A DNA stretch of 64,000 nucleotides from Hexactinellida sp. DTS-2022. Taxonomy: Eukaryota; Porifera; Hexactinellida. The position numbers were made by a program, and so were the translations under genes. The stretch spans positions 1,739,042-1,803,041 of the forward strand of contig JAPNXP010000010.1 of assembly GCA_028753945.1 (NCBI GenBank), read 5' to 3'. Numbering within the stretch: the stretch's first letter is position 1; every line of letters starts with the position of its first letter. This document shows positions 34,990 through 45,546 of this stretch, piece by piece. A model generated the notes under the pieces. The model saw nothing but the letters and a program-made list of their open reading frames with translations, was not told the DNA's origin and ran no database searches.

Positions 34990-36030
34990 ATAAAACTAGA
35001 TCTTCCCGCATTTACTCAAGTTTTCCAAAATAATTACAATTCTACTCAAATTTTACAAAATAATTCCAATTATGCTCAAGTATTTGCAATAAATTCCAAT
35101 CTACTCAACTTTTCAATAAATTCAAAGAATCTACTCAAGTTTAGTAAGGCTATATTTCGTCTATCTTATATATTGAATCACAATGATTTTGAGTATGTTT
35201 GTGCAGAATTGATTGAGGAATTTGAAAAAACTACAGACTCGAAATTTGGCAGGGATGTGGGGAATACTGTATGTACAAACAAGTTCAATATCTAAAAAAT
35301 ATTCACATCTTCCAGCACAAAAGGTGTCAAAACATTTAGCAAATTAAATTCGAGGGTTTTCCAGTATGGATTAGCAGCAATCATTCAATTAGTATAATTG
35401 AATTCTTTTTAGTGTCTGTCAAATGTTAAGTGTACATTATAGAATATACTGAGACAGTAATCTAATTCGTCGAGAGGAAGTTCATGCATCTAATCAGTTA
35501 TTTGTGTTCTGTCTAGCCATACATTTCTAACATTCCATTGTGTTATTTGATATCGAATTATTACCAATCAATACAATAACTTCTCCACATCTCAAAGTTA
35601 GGGGTCCACTGGTACAATTTCTTAGTGATATTTAATTGTATATTTGGAGTTGGTATATTATTAAACACGGAAAAGCTTTAATATCTAGAAAATTATCTGT
35701 TCAAATTAGCATAAATATCCAAATATTTATACTGTCCTTATATAAACCTATAGCTAGGATCCATAGATACAAATAGACAGCTAGGGGCCACTCATCAAGA
35801 ACGATATTTAATTTGAAAAGGAAGATGCTTTAAATACAAGCGAGGGCCGCAGACCCGAGTACATGTTGTAAGGACGCGTAGAGCAGACGAGCAGCTTGTA
35901 CTAATAAATATTTGTGGTTGAAGCACCATACTAGTTTCAATAATCCAATAAAACTTGAGCATATTAGGAATAATTCAATACAACTTGAGTATACTGTAGT
36001 TGGAATAATCCTATAAAACTTGAGTAAAAT
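34990..36030. mobile_element. Element with minisatellite arms (intron of the integrase-like gene)
   Basis: The left arm (about 35010-35145) consists of ~29-bp units with ACTCAAGTTTTNCAAAATAA. The right arm (about 35930-36030) has the inverse units, e.g. AATAAAACTTGAGTATA. Together they form a foldback-like structure around ~790 bp of unrecognised DNA. The open frame at 34987-35295 is made of the array and is unlikely to be a gene. Confidence 0.65.
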
Positions 36031-36481
36031 AAGATACTTTGTGTATTATTAAAATGATTAGAAATTAAAATAGAGCACAAAATATTAAACAAAGCTCGAT
36101 TGAAACCAGATATGTAGGTAAATTTGACAACCAACGAACGAGTCGAAATTTGTTAGAAAGTCTAAAATCAGCCTCGTCGCACGGCTGCGAAAGGTGGCCC
36201 ACAAAACTGGACCCTTCTTTATAATAATGTCACAACAAATGCAGTGGTCCAAACAGGACCAAAGAGGGTGCTACCTATGAAAGTACACAGGATTATAAAA
36301 CTCACTCACATATTCCATAATTTCTTGGTAAATGCCTTCCCATGAAAAACTTTGCTGAACTGAAGTTGAGTAGTATTTATTCCGGGATGACTGACTAGGT
36401 CATGGAACTTTCCATAGATGCTGTCCAACTCAGACTGCAATGGAACTTCCAAATTTGTCAATGTGCCTTCTACTTTATTCT

Positions 36482-37534
36482 CTAAAGGTAAAATAAGTAG
36501 GCCTTTGGGTATATATAAATTGTATAGGGAAATAAGGAATATTAACTTGAAAAGGAATATTCAATAAAATATCTTCTTTGGTAGTTCTATTATGTCTGAA
36601 GTGGAGCATGTGTTGCCTCAGGATATTTTCCTTCCGGAAAAAAACGGAAAATTTCTTCATAATTCATTTGAGTACTTTCAAAATCAGAATAAAATTAATT
36701 GTTTGTTGTTGTAAATGGATGTGATGAAAGTAAATTAGACAGTTTCCTAGATAGTTTAATACAGGCTTTCATCCAGGCAAATTTTTCTGTGCACATAGAT
36801 TAGTTTGAGCTCGTCCACACGTCTAAAAAATACTCAATTTGAATACGTGTATGGGAGGATATCTCGATTTTCGCGCGCCTAGAAAATTTCCTTTTAAAAT
36901 TAAACTCCTGGAGGCGTGCCGCGCACAGAATGAAGCCCTGGTTTAATACCTTCCTGTATGATTTGCATAAGCACATCTATGGTTCATCTATACTCTCATC
37001 TAAAAAATTCTAAGATTCTTCAATTCGTAATTAAAAGAAACAATAAGTAGAAAATTGAATTTATAGAACGTGTTACTCTACAATAGCTTCTTTTAATAAC
37101 ACTGAATAATTTGTAATACATCCAGGGTTTACTAATAATAGCGTCTCAAAATATCACACAACGGATTTATTACATCAAAACCTCTAAAAGTGAACGAACA
37201 AAACAATAAATGAACTACTGCATAATATGAACACTTTTTTCGGTACAAAAATTTTACAATGTTTTACCCAGTGTTTTCTCTCGAACTTCTGAACACCTCA
37301 GGCTCTGAAAAGTAAATGTGAACACCTAATCTGGTCCCAATTGTCCAAATTGTATAGGATATAGCCTCTTAAAGTGAACAAAGCATGTAGGAGGTTTTTA
37401 TAGCCATGTTGAGGGGGGTGTTATTTGATCTGCTTTAGATGGACTTCCTGGAAGCTAACTGGCAGCTATGTTTTCAACACTTGTAGTGAATGCAGAGATA
37501 ATGCATGGTGTGGCTTCATTAGATGTGCTAAGTA
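36482..37534. other. Mostly unassigned; possible 5' exon at 36550-36660 (minus)
   Basis: On the minus strand FFRKENILRQHMLHFRHNRT precedes a possible donor CAAGTTAAT (about 36550). It could be an upstream exon of the integrase-like pseudogene, but I see no family motif. Nothing supported in 36661-37534. Confidence 0.35.
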
Positions 37535-37654
37535 GGGAATGAAAGGTTCACGAACGAACTTAATGAACTTGAACGTGAACGAACTGAACGTGAGTCAAAT
37601 TGAGATGAACTGAATTGGGTTTATTCAGTTTGTTCGTGAACCTTTCATTCCCTG
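37535..37654. mobile_element. Short copy of the CAGGGAATGAAAGGTTCAC hAT-like MITE
   Basis: About 120 bp with inverted ends GGGAATGAAAGGTTCACGAA and (minus strand) CAGGGAATGAAAGGTTCACG, and internal GAACGTGAACGAACTGAACG-type motifs. The same family has a 602-bp copy at 60510-61111. No clean 8-bp duplication remains; it lies 21 bp from the left end of the hAT element at 37676. Confidence 0.75.
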
Positions 37655-37930
37655 GTAATATGTTATTATTGGAGGCAGACATGGGGTCAAATACTTTGAA
37701 AAGTATTGAATTACAAATACAAACACATGTGAAATTCTTAAATACAAATACAAATACAAATACAAATACAAATACTCTTAAATGACAATGTATTTAAATA
37801 CAAATACAAATACTTTGGAATGTATTTAATTACAAATACAAATAAAATTCGCAAAAACCGATGCTAATTCAACATTTTCTAACACGATCCGCCTGGATAT
37901 TATTATACTGTTTTATTTACGGAAGTACTA

Positions 37931-38103
37931 CAGTGGTGTTCGCCAAATAGCAAGTCGCATTTTGCAAGAAATTTCCTTGCTAATAGGCGAACTTGCTATT
38001 ACAGGAACAAATTTAATATTAAATGCTCCCTTGGGGACAAAAAGTAACTTGCTAATAGAGCAATATTGCTATTAGAGCAATTGCTATTAGGCGAACACTA
38101 CTG
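37931..38103. mobile_element. pogo/mariner-type MITE, copy 2
   Basis: 173 bp with CAGTGGTGTTCGCCAAATAG / CTATTAGGCGAACACTACTG ends in a TA duplication. It is the same length as, and differs at only about six positions from, 10831-11003. It lies in the 3' region of the hAT element. Confidence 0.93.
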
Positions 38104-38756
38104 TATATAATATCAGGGACTTCTTTAATATAGGGACTGTAAACTTCGTTTTACGGTAAAATTAGCGTAGGCCTAAAACAGTATTGTTACTTATTGATAT
38201 CCCGTAATCCGCTAATGCTAGACATAGGAAATGTATTATTGTCGTATAGGAAGTCATATTTTAGGAGTCCAACGGTAATATTGGTTTATCGAAAATATTT
38301 GTGGAATGTAAGTTATGCGATTTTCACACCCTTCCATATATGGTAATATTGTTAAAATCTCGAGATTAGTTAACTTTATACATATGAAATGTATCATTTT
38401 CGTACAGGAAATCATATTTTGGGAGTCCAACGGTAATATTGGTTTATCGAAAATATTTGTGGAATGTAAGTTATACGATTCTCACACCTTTCCATATATG
38501 GTAATATTGTTAAAATCTCGAGATTAGTTAGTTTTATACATATGAAATATATTATTGGCGAATGGGAAATGGGAATTCATATTTAGGGACTCAGTAGATC
38601 ACATTGATTTACCTAAGGCGTTCCCATTAGCCTATATTATTATTTTGGCACTCTCCATAGGAGGATTGCCCCGACCCTGTTTTGTAGTTTAGCTAATACT
38701 TACATATCAGATATCTGTGATTATGTTGTTTATTAAAAAAAAACAAGGGTGGATTC

Positions 38757-39329
38757 CAGGCTTGTCAAAAGGTCAGGTCATGACCTGACCTGACCTGACC
38801 TTTGAGTGACCTGAACCTATTTTCTGAATGCCTTGACCTGACCTGACCTGACCTGAACCTAATCTTGCATGATTTTGACCTGACCTGACCTGACCTGACC
38901 TTAACTTTTTTGACCTAAATTGACCTTAAATTGACCTGAATTGACCTAAAATTGACCTGTTATTGACCTGAAATTCAGGGCTTTTCATTTGATTGACTCG
39001 ATGACTCGCGAGTCACTACGAGTCATCGAGTCAGACTCGAGTCACTGAATTTTGTCACGAGTCAGATTTCTCGGTGACGCGAGTCAGTTGACTCGGTGAC
39101 TCATGAAAGCCCTGCTGAAATTGACCTGAAATTGACCTGAAAATGACCTGAAATGACCTGAAATTGACCTGAAAATGACCTGAAATTGACCTGAGAATGT
39201 GAAAGACCTGACCTGACCTGACCTGTATGAATTTTTTTCCATCAAGACCTGACCTGACCTGACCGTAAATATTGTATATAAGACCTGACCTGACCTGACC
39301 TGACAATGCGGGACCTTTTGACAAGCCTG
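38757..39329. mobile_element. hAT-like MITE made of GACCT arrays
   Basis: Inverted ends CAGGCTTGTCAAAAGGTC and GACCTTTTGACAAGCCTG. Flanks GTGGATTC and CTGGATTC agree at seven of eight. Most of the 573 bp is GACCTGACCTGACCT or the looser ATTGACCTGAA, so the frame at 39055-39324 is a low-complexity artefact. A 139-bp MITE is nested at 38976. Confidence 0.88.
38976..39114. mobile_element. hAT-like MITE made of GACTC motifs (innermost nested)
   Basis: 139 bp, ends CAGGGCTTTTCATTTG and CATGAAAGCCCTG, flanked by the perfect 8-bp duplication CTGAAATT (38968-38975, 39115-39122). Filled with GACTCG/CGAGTC motifs in both orientations. Confidence 0.92.
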
Positions 39330-42270
39330 CTGGATTCGGTTAACCGGTTACCGTTGCTGACATCGGTTAACGATTAGAGATTTTATTAACCAGTTAGCCG
39401 GTCTGTTGAATAACAGTAGAGTTATTGGGAAATTAATGTATAAAGTATTAAAAAAATTTGAATTTTATCAGAATATGTAGTCCTAAATCCATTTCTCATC
39501 ACCATTTAATACATTTTATTGGACAACATTGATTTAAATATAGATTTGAAAAAAACTTATCAAGATTTTTTAATAATGTAAGAATTAGCTAAACTACAAA
39601 ACAGGGTCGGGGCAATCCTCCTATGGAGAGTGCCAAAATAATAATATAGGCTAAGGGGAACGCCTTAGGTAAATCAATGTGATCTACTGAGTCCCTAAAT
39701 ATGAATTCCCATTTCCCATTCGCCAATAATATATTTCATATGTATAAACTAACTAATCTCGAGATTTTAACAATATTACCATATATGGAAAGATGTGAGA
39801 ATCGTATAACTTACATTCCACAAATATTTTCGATAAACCAATATTACCGTTGGACTCCCAAAATATGATTTCCTGTACGAAAATGATACATTTCATATGT
39901 ATAAAGTTAAGTAATCTCGAGATTTTAACAATATTACCATATATGGAAGGGTGTGAAAATCGCATAACTTACATTCCACAAATATTTTCGATAAACCAAT
40001 ATTACAGTTGGACTCCCAAAATATGACTTCCTATACGACAATAATACATTTCCTGTGTCTAGCATTAGCGGATTACGGGATATCAATAAGTAACAATACT
40101 GTTTTAGGCCTACGCTAATTTTATCGTAAAACAAAGTTTACAGACCCTATATTAAAGAAGTCCCTGATAATATTTAACAAAATTCTCTATCCCTCCGTCC
40201 CCGTTTCTAATTAATAGAACAATGATGAATATGCAATTCACTTTTTGATGATTTAATTAAACCATGAAAAATCTAATATACTATCACCTAATGAATACCA
40301 TGTAGCTGCATAATCTCCTTCTAAGTATATTATAGCCTAATCAAAAATCCTATTAACTATAATATTACTATTTCTCATTAGAGTCATTAGATCTCAGGAA
40401 CATCAGTTGTTCAAATGGTTGGTCTGTTAGACGACATCTCTCTGGACGAAATATTTTCCCTGCAATGCTAAATAGCCTCTTCCCGGGATCAGAAGATACT
40501 TGTATACACAAAAAATTTCTTTCTAATAAGCTAAGTGTTGGAAACTTAGAAGTGTGTGACTTCCAGAAGCTGAGAGGGTCTGATTCTTCTGGGAGACATG
40601 GAGTAGTCAGATATTCTTGTATCTCCTTTTCAATACTACTTTTAGTATTGATGTCATTGACAGGAATGTGGATTAGTGAACTGAAGAACCCACAATGTTT
40701 CTTTGTCGGAGGTTCGGGACTGGGAATGCTTTCAGTAGGGGAAAATGGAGCCTGTCTAGGAGCGATATTTACGGCTTTAGCAATGAGGCTGTACTTGTGT
40801 CTAGGCATTTCAGCCTGAGAGCACCACTGTAGCTTGAACCTTGGATCCAAAGTAGCTGCTGTTTGAAAACCGTCGTGTTCTTCATAGTGTGACAGTCTTT
40901 TGTGAAGAGAGTCCTTCAGTGTAGCAACGAACTTGGAACTGTACTTGGAAAACAATACTTCCATCTCCGCCTTCAGATTTGCACACAGGGGACAACCATA
41001 CTCCCAGTGATCACCTTGTCACCTTGAATACAATGTGTGGCACTTCCGAAAGGCGTCAAAATTTCAATCATGCCCTTCAGGGTACTACGGTCGTATGCAG
41101 TAATCTGGTGCTGTGCATTAATGGAGCACAATATTTCTTCTGGAATATGCAGGATGGATCGCACCATGACAAGTTGTGAATTCCATCTTGTGGTGTTAGC
41201 AGTTTGGAGCCGTTTTTGTGATTCCAGTAATTCTGATGCATGTATTGATTTGCGAACATGGGATACGATGGCAAAGGCTTTGGCGAGTACTTTGTTAAGG
41301 GTAGCAGCTTGATTAAAACCATCTTAGATCAGTAGATGCAATGTATGAGCGAAACAAGAAACGTGCTGATTCATATATTCGTACAGGGAGTCGTTACAAA
41401 CAGTTAATAACACATCACTTTCCTCACCATCAGACAATTCGTTGACGAATCATACGACCCAATTTCCTCGAAGCCAGGTAATGAAAAGGATTTGATCATG
41501 TTAGCGGCGTTGTCTGTTACGATGTGTAATACCTTATTGGAGATCCCAAAAGCTGCAGTTGTGTTCTGAAACTGTTCAGCGATGGAATCATAGTAAATTC
41601 GCATAAGTCTGCGGTCCACAGATCAATAGTCACACATAATTTTTCAACTTGCTTGAATAGAGTAATAAGTTGTTCTCGGATTTTGGTGATCTTGAGAGGC
41701 ATTGGATCTTTGGTTAGGTGCTTCCGACTGGGGCTTTGGTATTTTGGGTCAGCCTTGTTCATCATATTTCGGAACCGTTTGCTCTCTACAGTGGAGGGGG
41801 GCAACAAGTCGCCAGCAATATATGTGACAACGCAATCTGTCAGTTCTGTTTGGCTTGGATCTTTGGCACTGTACTTATTAGGTGTAGATACCAATGATAT
41901 TAAAGTTGACTGCTGTTCTCTGACTGTTCTTTTTGCTTGTGACTCTTCAAATGCTGCCTTGTGCTTTCTCTGAAAATATGAAAGATAATTTACATAACAA
42001 TGTAGTATCATAGCCTACTCAATATAAGGCCTAACAGTAACCTTGAAATTATTGACTAGGGATGCACTAATAGATGGTAATATTTAACCAACCACAATAT
42101 ATTAACCCATATTTCTATTTATAATGAACCACATTTTTTTGTCACAACTACCCCACTAAATAGTAAGTTTAAATTTTTATTGATTATTAGCCTCTCTTTT
42201 AGTTTATTTTGTCATTTTCTTGTCCACTTACTGTTCCTATTCACTTCTAACTATTAGATTCATTTACATT

Positions 42271-45124
42271 ATGCCCAGCAGTTGCTCAGCCCCCGGATGC
42301 AGAAGTAACTACAGCCCAGATGAGAGAGTTCCTATATTCAGGATGCCTGAACATCCACCAGAACTTAGACAAGCTTGGATACGGGCTCTTCACTGAGAGG
42401 ATATTGATGACCTGAAGGTAGTCAACGTATGCGTGAAGCACTTTCGAGAAGAAGATGTCGAAGTTTCTCACAAGGTTCCCAATGGAGACGGAACTTTCAC
42501 TGAAATACCTCGTGCAAAGCCCAAGTTGAGAGACGGCGCAGTTCCCTGCTTAATTCCTGGTTGTCCATCCTACAACTCTTCAACCACAACAACCAAACGG
42601 ACTCGCTTGTCGTATGACGCAAAAGAAGAAGAATTGATGAATCAGACACTACAGCTTAGCTTACTATCTGAGAGTGAGGAGAAACATAAGTACGTCATCA
42701 GAAATTTACAGGATCTAAAAGCTAAGTTAATCTTGATTGCATTACCTGATAATTGGTTAGTATGGCATCCTGATAATCATAATACTAGGTTCATTCAACC
42801 CAATATGGTTGATAGGACTGTTTTTGTCGATATATATCTGGAAGTAAATATTTTTTTATCTGTATCCGCCTGGTTCCATGGACAAATTATTCACCTTTCG
42901 GTAAATGCAATTAATGATATTCGACAAATTGAATCTATACTGCATGAAATCTCCTTAAAATCTGTCTCTGATTCTAGTTGTAACTCACATTCATACAATA
43001 TTCCTCTTGCCAAAAAACATATAAATAATGTTATTGATGATTTAGCGCGTATCGACGGACCTACATACAATTATTCAGATTTAGATAAGCTTCAATTTAT
43101 CCTCTGTCAATTAGATAATACATTTATTCCTAAAAACAGGCGAAGATACAATAACACAAATTATGTCCATTAAGACTCATCTCATTTCTCCAGCTTGTTA
43201 TATCTATCTTCAGGGTTTAGAATGTATTACTCTACCACATGTCCATACATTAGATAAGTTGTATTTTTCCTTCGGTCTTGAAAATGATTTTTGCACTTAT
43301 CTCACCCAGGCTACATCTTGCTTTAGTTCCGAGGTAAAAATGTAATCATTCAAATGAATAAAATCCATGTTAAATCTGATATTGCTTATAAAGGCGGGAA
43401 AATATTTGCACCAAATTTGAACGCTGAGGATCCGACGAAAACTGTATTCGCGATTATGGTGTCTAGTTTGCATAGGAAATGGTCTTGTATTACCCGTTTG
43501 TTACCATGTGCAACTATCTCAGCTAAAAAAATCTTTCCCACTATCAAATCTTGTATAATCGATATTGAGCATTGTGGTTTAAAGGTCCATATGATTTCTA
43601 CCGATAACTACCCATTGAATGTAAACTTGTTTAAATTGTTTTCTCTCAGTGGAAAGCTGGAAACTAGAGTACCCCACCCTTTTGATGAAAATAGACCTCT
43701 CTTCCTTACATTTGATTTTGTCCATATATTGAAAAGTATACGCAATAAATGGTTAAATCAGAAATTTTTTGATAAAACATTTCGTTTTCCAAATTTTGAA
43801 CATATTGACATTGATAAATGCAGCTACCCCCTCAGTGTCCATTCTGCTTCCTTTCAAGATGTACGCCTTCTCTACATTCTGAACGATACAGTTTAGCAAA
43901 ACTAGCCCCTCACTTGACTGTAAAAGCTTGTTTTCCATCTAGTTTAGAAAGGCAAAATGTCAAATTGGTTTTGAAGGTTGTTAGCGAACTTACACTATCT
44001 GCTCTTGAAATCCAAAATGAAAGTCGTTGTCCGGAGTATCGTAATAATACATCTAGTTTCGTAAGTATCCTTCTTACTCTTTGGAAAATATTCAATATCA
44101 ATACGCCGTTCAAAGGGACCCGTTTAAATGATAGCCTCTCAAGACCGTTGATCTTAAACGATGAACGATTTTTATTTTTGACACGTATAGTATTTTGGCT
44201 AGATGCTTGGCAGGATTTACCTGACAAAACGGGTAAATTGAGTAAGCAAACGTATACTAGTTTTAGACACGCCTGTACTGCCCTACCACTTATAACTAAC
44301 CATCTAACTGAAAACTGTGGCTTTTCTTATGTATTATCATCCTTTTTACAAACTGACCCGTTGGAACACCATTTTGGACTCTACCGTATGATGTCGGGTT
44401 CGAATTACCATATTTCTTACCTTCAGATTCTTGAAACCGAGCGTCGTCTTAAACTTTCTAGTATATTAAACATGTTTGCAGACCAACAAGACGTTTTCCA
44501 AACGATTCAGACATTTGTAAAGTCTTTTTCTACCCCCTCTGATACATCTAGTGATGATGGAATAGCTGTAATGCCTTTTCTTGATGAAATTGGCGATCTA
44601 TCATCCATTGAATGCTCTCAACAAATCATTCAGTCGTTAGCTTTTATCGCAGGCTATACGGTCCATAAGTTCTTAAAAAGATCTCCGGAATGCCATGTGT
44701 GCACTGATACTTTAACATATGATAAAGAATTTGTTTTTGATGTTGAATCACATACTGAGTTTAAGCTCTTACAATTAACAGATCGTGGGCGGACTTAAGT
44801 ATCCGTCCGAGCCTGTTCTTACTTCAGTCATAACTTTATGGAAGATAATGATTGCAATAGAAAATAATAATCAGTTGTTGACTTTGCTTGTAGACGGTCC
44901 CTCTAGAAGGTTATTAGTAGAACTCACCTTGATATACATGGAAAATGATGATGATATTGCTATCTGGAAATCAAAGTGTATTAATTGCGATGTGTACAGT
45001 TGGAGTATTTTGAGCAAGTTAATCTTTACTGGCTAATTGTTTTCTTGCCATTAAAATTAAAAACTACAACTCCTCTGTGCTTCAAATAGGTATCGATAAA
45101 CGTAAATTGAAAAAATTCTCATGA
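42271..45124 (+). pseudogene. THAP-domain P-element transposase (P2)
   Basis: The best preserved of the P transposases. The THAP finger reads MPSSCSAPGCRSNYSPDERV, then AWIRALH and VCVKHF, with one TGA at codon 42 (42394). A coiled linker and the RNase H-like domain follow: RRYNNTN, HLISPACYIYLQ, KSDIAYKGGKI, MISTDNYPLNVN, FDFVHILKSIRN, TDPLEHHFGLYRMMSGSN. The tail GIDKRKLKKFS ends at 45124. Frame changes near 43150, 43345, 43890, 44790 and 45035. The first catalytic position reads QMNKIHVKSD: AAT (Asn) at 43357 instead of the GAT (Asp) in P1, with Lys instead of Glu next to it. The second Asp and the Glu remain. Confidence 0.9.
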
Positions 45125-45225
45125 ATTATTATTTACCATTACAGAATATTTATTGTTGTTAGCACTTAATTTCTTTATATTTGTATCTTAGATTTCGCGC
45201 TATCAAGTATACACAATTGTCAAGT

Positions 45226-45237
45226 TTGAGAGAGAGG

Positions 45238-45278
<41 letters not shown>

Positions 45279-45296
45279 GAGAGAGGAGTTCCAAGA
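45226..45296. repeat. GA dinucleotide microsatellite
   Basis: About 70 bp of (GA)n with a few interruptions, in the 3' non-coding part of P2. Confidence 0.9.
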
Positions 45297-45372
45297 CATG
45301 TTGTGTTGCGTATATGTGTTGTGTATTACAGTAGTTTATATGTTTGTATTTTGTATGTAGGTTTACTTATTA

Positions 45373-45546
45373 CAGTGGAAGCCGCTTAATCGGGAGACGG
45401 TTAATCGGGAAATTCGGTTATTACGGACGAGGCTTTGGAAACTAATTCGTATCAAATAGTATAAAGTATATCGGTTAATCGGGAGAACCGGATAAACGGG
45501 ACTAAATTCCTACTCCCGAGGCGTTCCGATTAAGCGGCTTCCACTG
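45373..45546. mobile_element. pogo/Tigger-type MITE inside P2
   Basis: 174 bp with inverted ends CAGTGGAAGCCGCTTAATCG and CGATTAAGCGGCTTCCACTG-like sequence, flanked by TA on both sides. Internal GGTTAATCGGGA repeats. No coding. Confidence 0.92.

Larger units (their letters stand above)
33641..36481 (-). pseudogene. Intron-containing integrase-like gene, decayed
   Basis: Four exon-like blocks on the minus strand. Block 1, 36481-36310, runs from an acceptor TTTAG to a donor GTGAGT and encodes a zinc-binding-like IYGKFHDLVSHPGINTTQLQ. Block 2, about 34393-34261, has FVVVRPLKTKISQ, then DLGIPYIIQHDQGKVFANG, the strand of the integrase core with its conserved D. Block 3, 34140-34050, follows TATATTTCAG and holds the KLGIDNRGTRAYHPMANG motif. 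Block 4, 33967-33641, has SLGQTSFKVMWGR and ends in a stop. Two in-frame stops sit in block 2 (TAA and TAG after KISQ), and the reading phase does not join cleanly, so it is a pseudogene. It resembles integrase-derived genes or Ginger-type transposase; no LTRs are visible. Confidence 0.68.
38744..39545. mobile_element. GGTTAACC-rich MITE, copy B (truncated, interrupted)
   Basis: Left end CAAGGGTGGATTC at 38744-38756, then a nested MITE, then CTGGATTCGGTTAACCGG from 39330. The body matches copy A (GCTGACATCGGTTAACG, TTAACCAGTTAGCCGGTCTG) up to about 39545, where it stops short of a right end. Lies in the loop of the foldback element. Confidence 0.82.
38114..40166. mobile_element. Foldback element with ~158-bp tandem units in its arms
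   Basis: About 600-bp inverted arms (38114-38743 and ~39565-40166), outer end CAGGGACTTCTTTAATATAG, with 7-bp flanking repeat ATAATAT. Each arm holds two and a half head-to-tail units of ~158 bp starting GAAATGTATYATT and containing TTTATCGAAAATATTTGTGG. The loop contains MITE copy B and two further nested MITEs. The two open frames at 38315 and 39753 are the same arm sequence on opposite strands, not genes. Confidence 0.88.

Noticed and set aside
33641..36481. Endogenous retrovirus or Gypsy element
   Set aside because: No LTRs, no protease or reverse transcriptase motifs, and the integrase-like segments are divided by intron-like gaps.
39055..39324. 89-codon minus-strand frame with repeated VRSGLDG-type sequence
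   Set aside because: Translation of the GACCT array; low complexity, not a protein.
38757..39329. Possible CRISPR array or simple satellite of GACCTGACCT
   Set aside because: No spacers of constant length, and the block has inverted ends with a target duplication; it is a MITE.
38114..40166. Retrovirus-like element with long terminal repeats
   Set aside because: The repeats are inverted, not direct, and no gag or pol coding lies between them.
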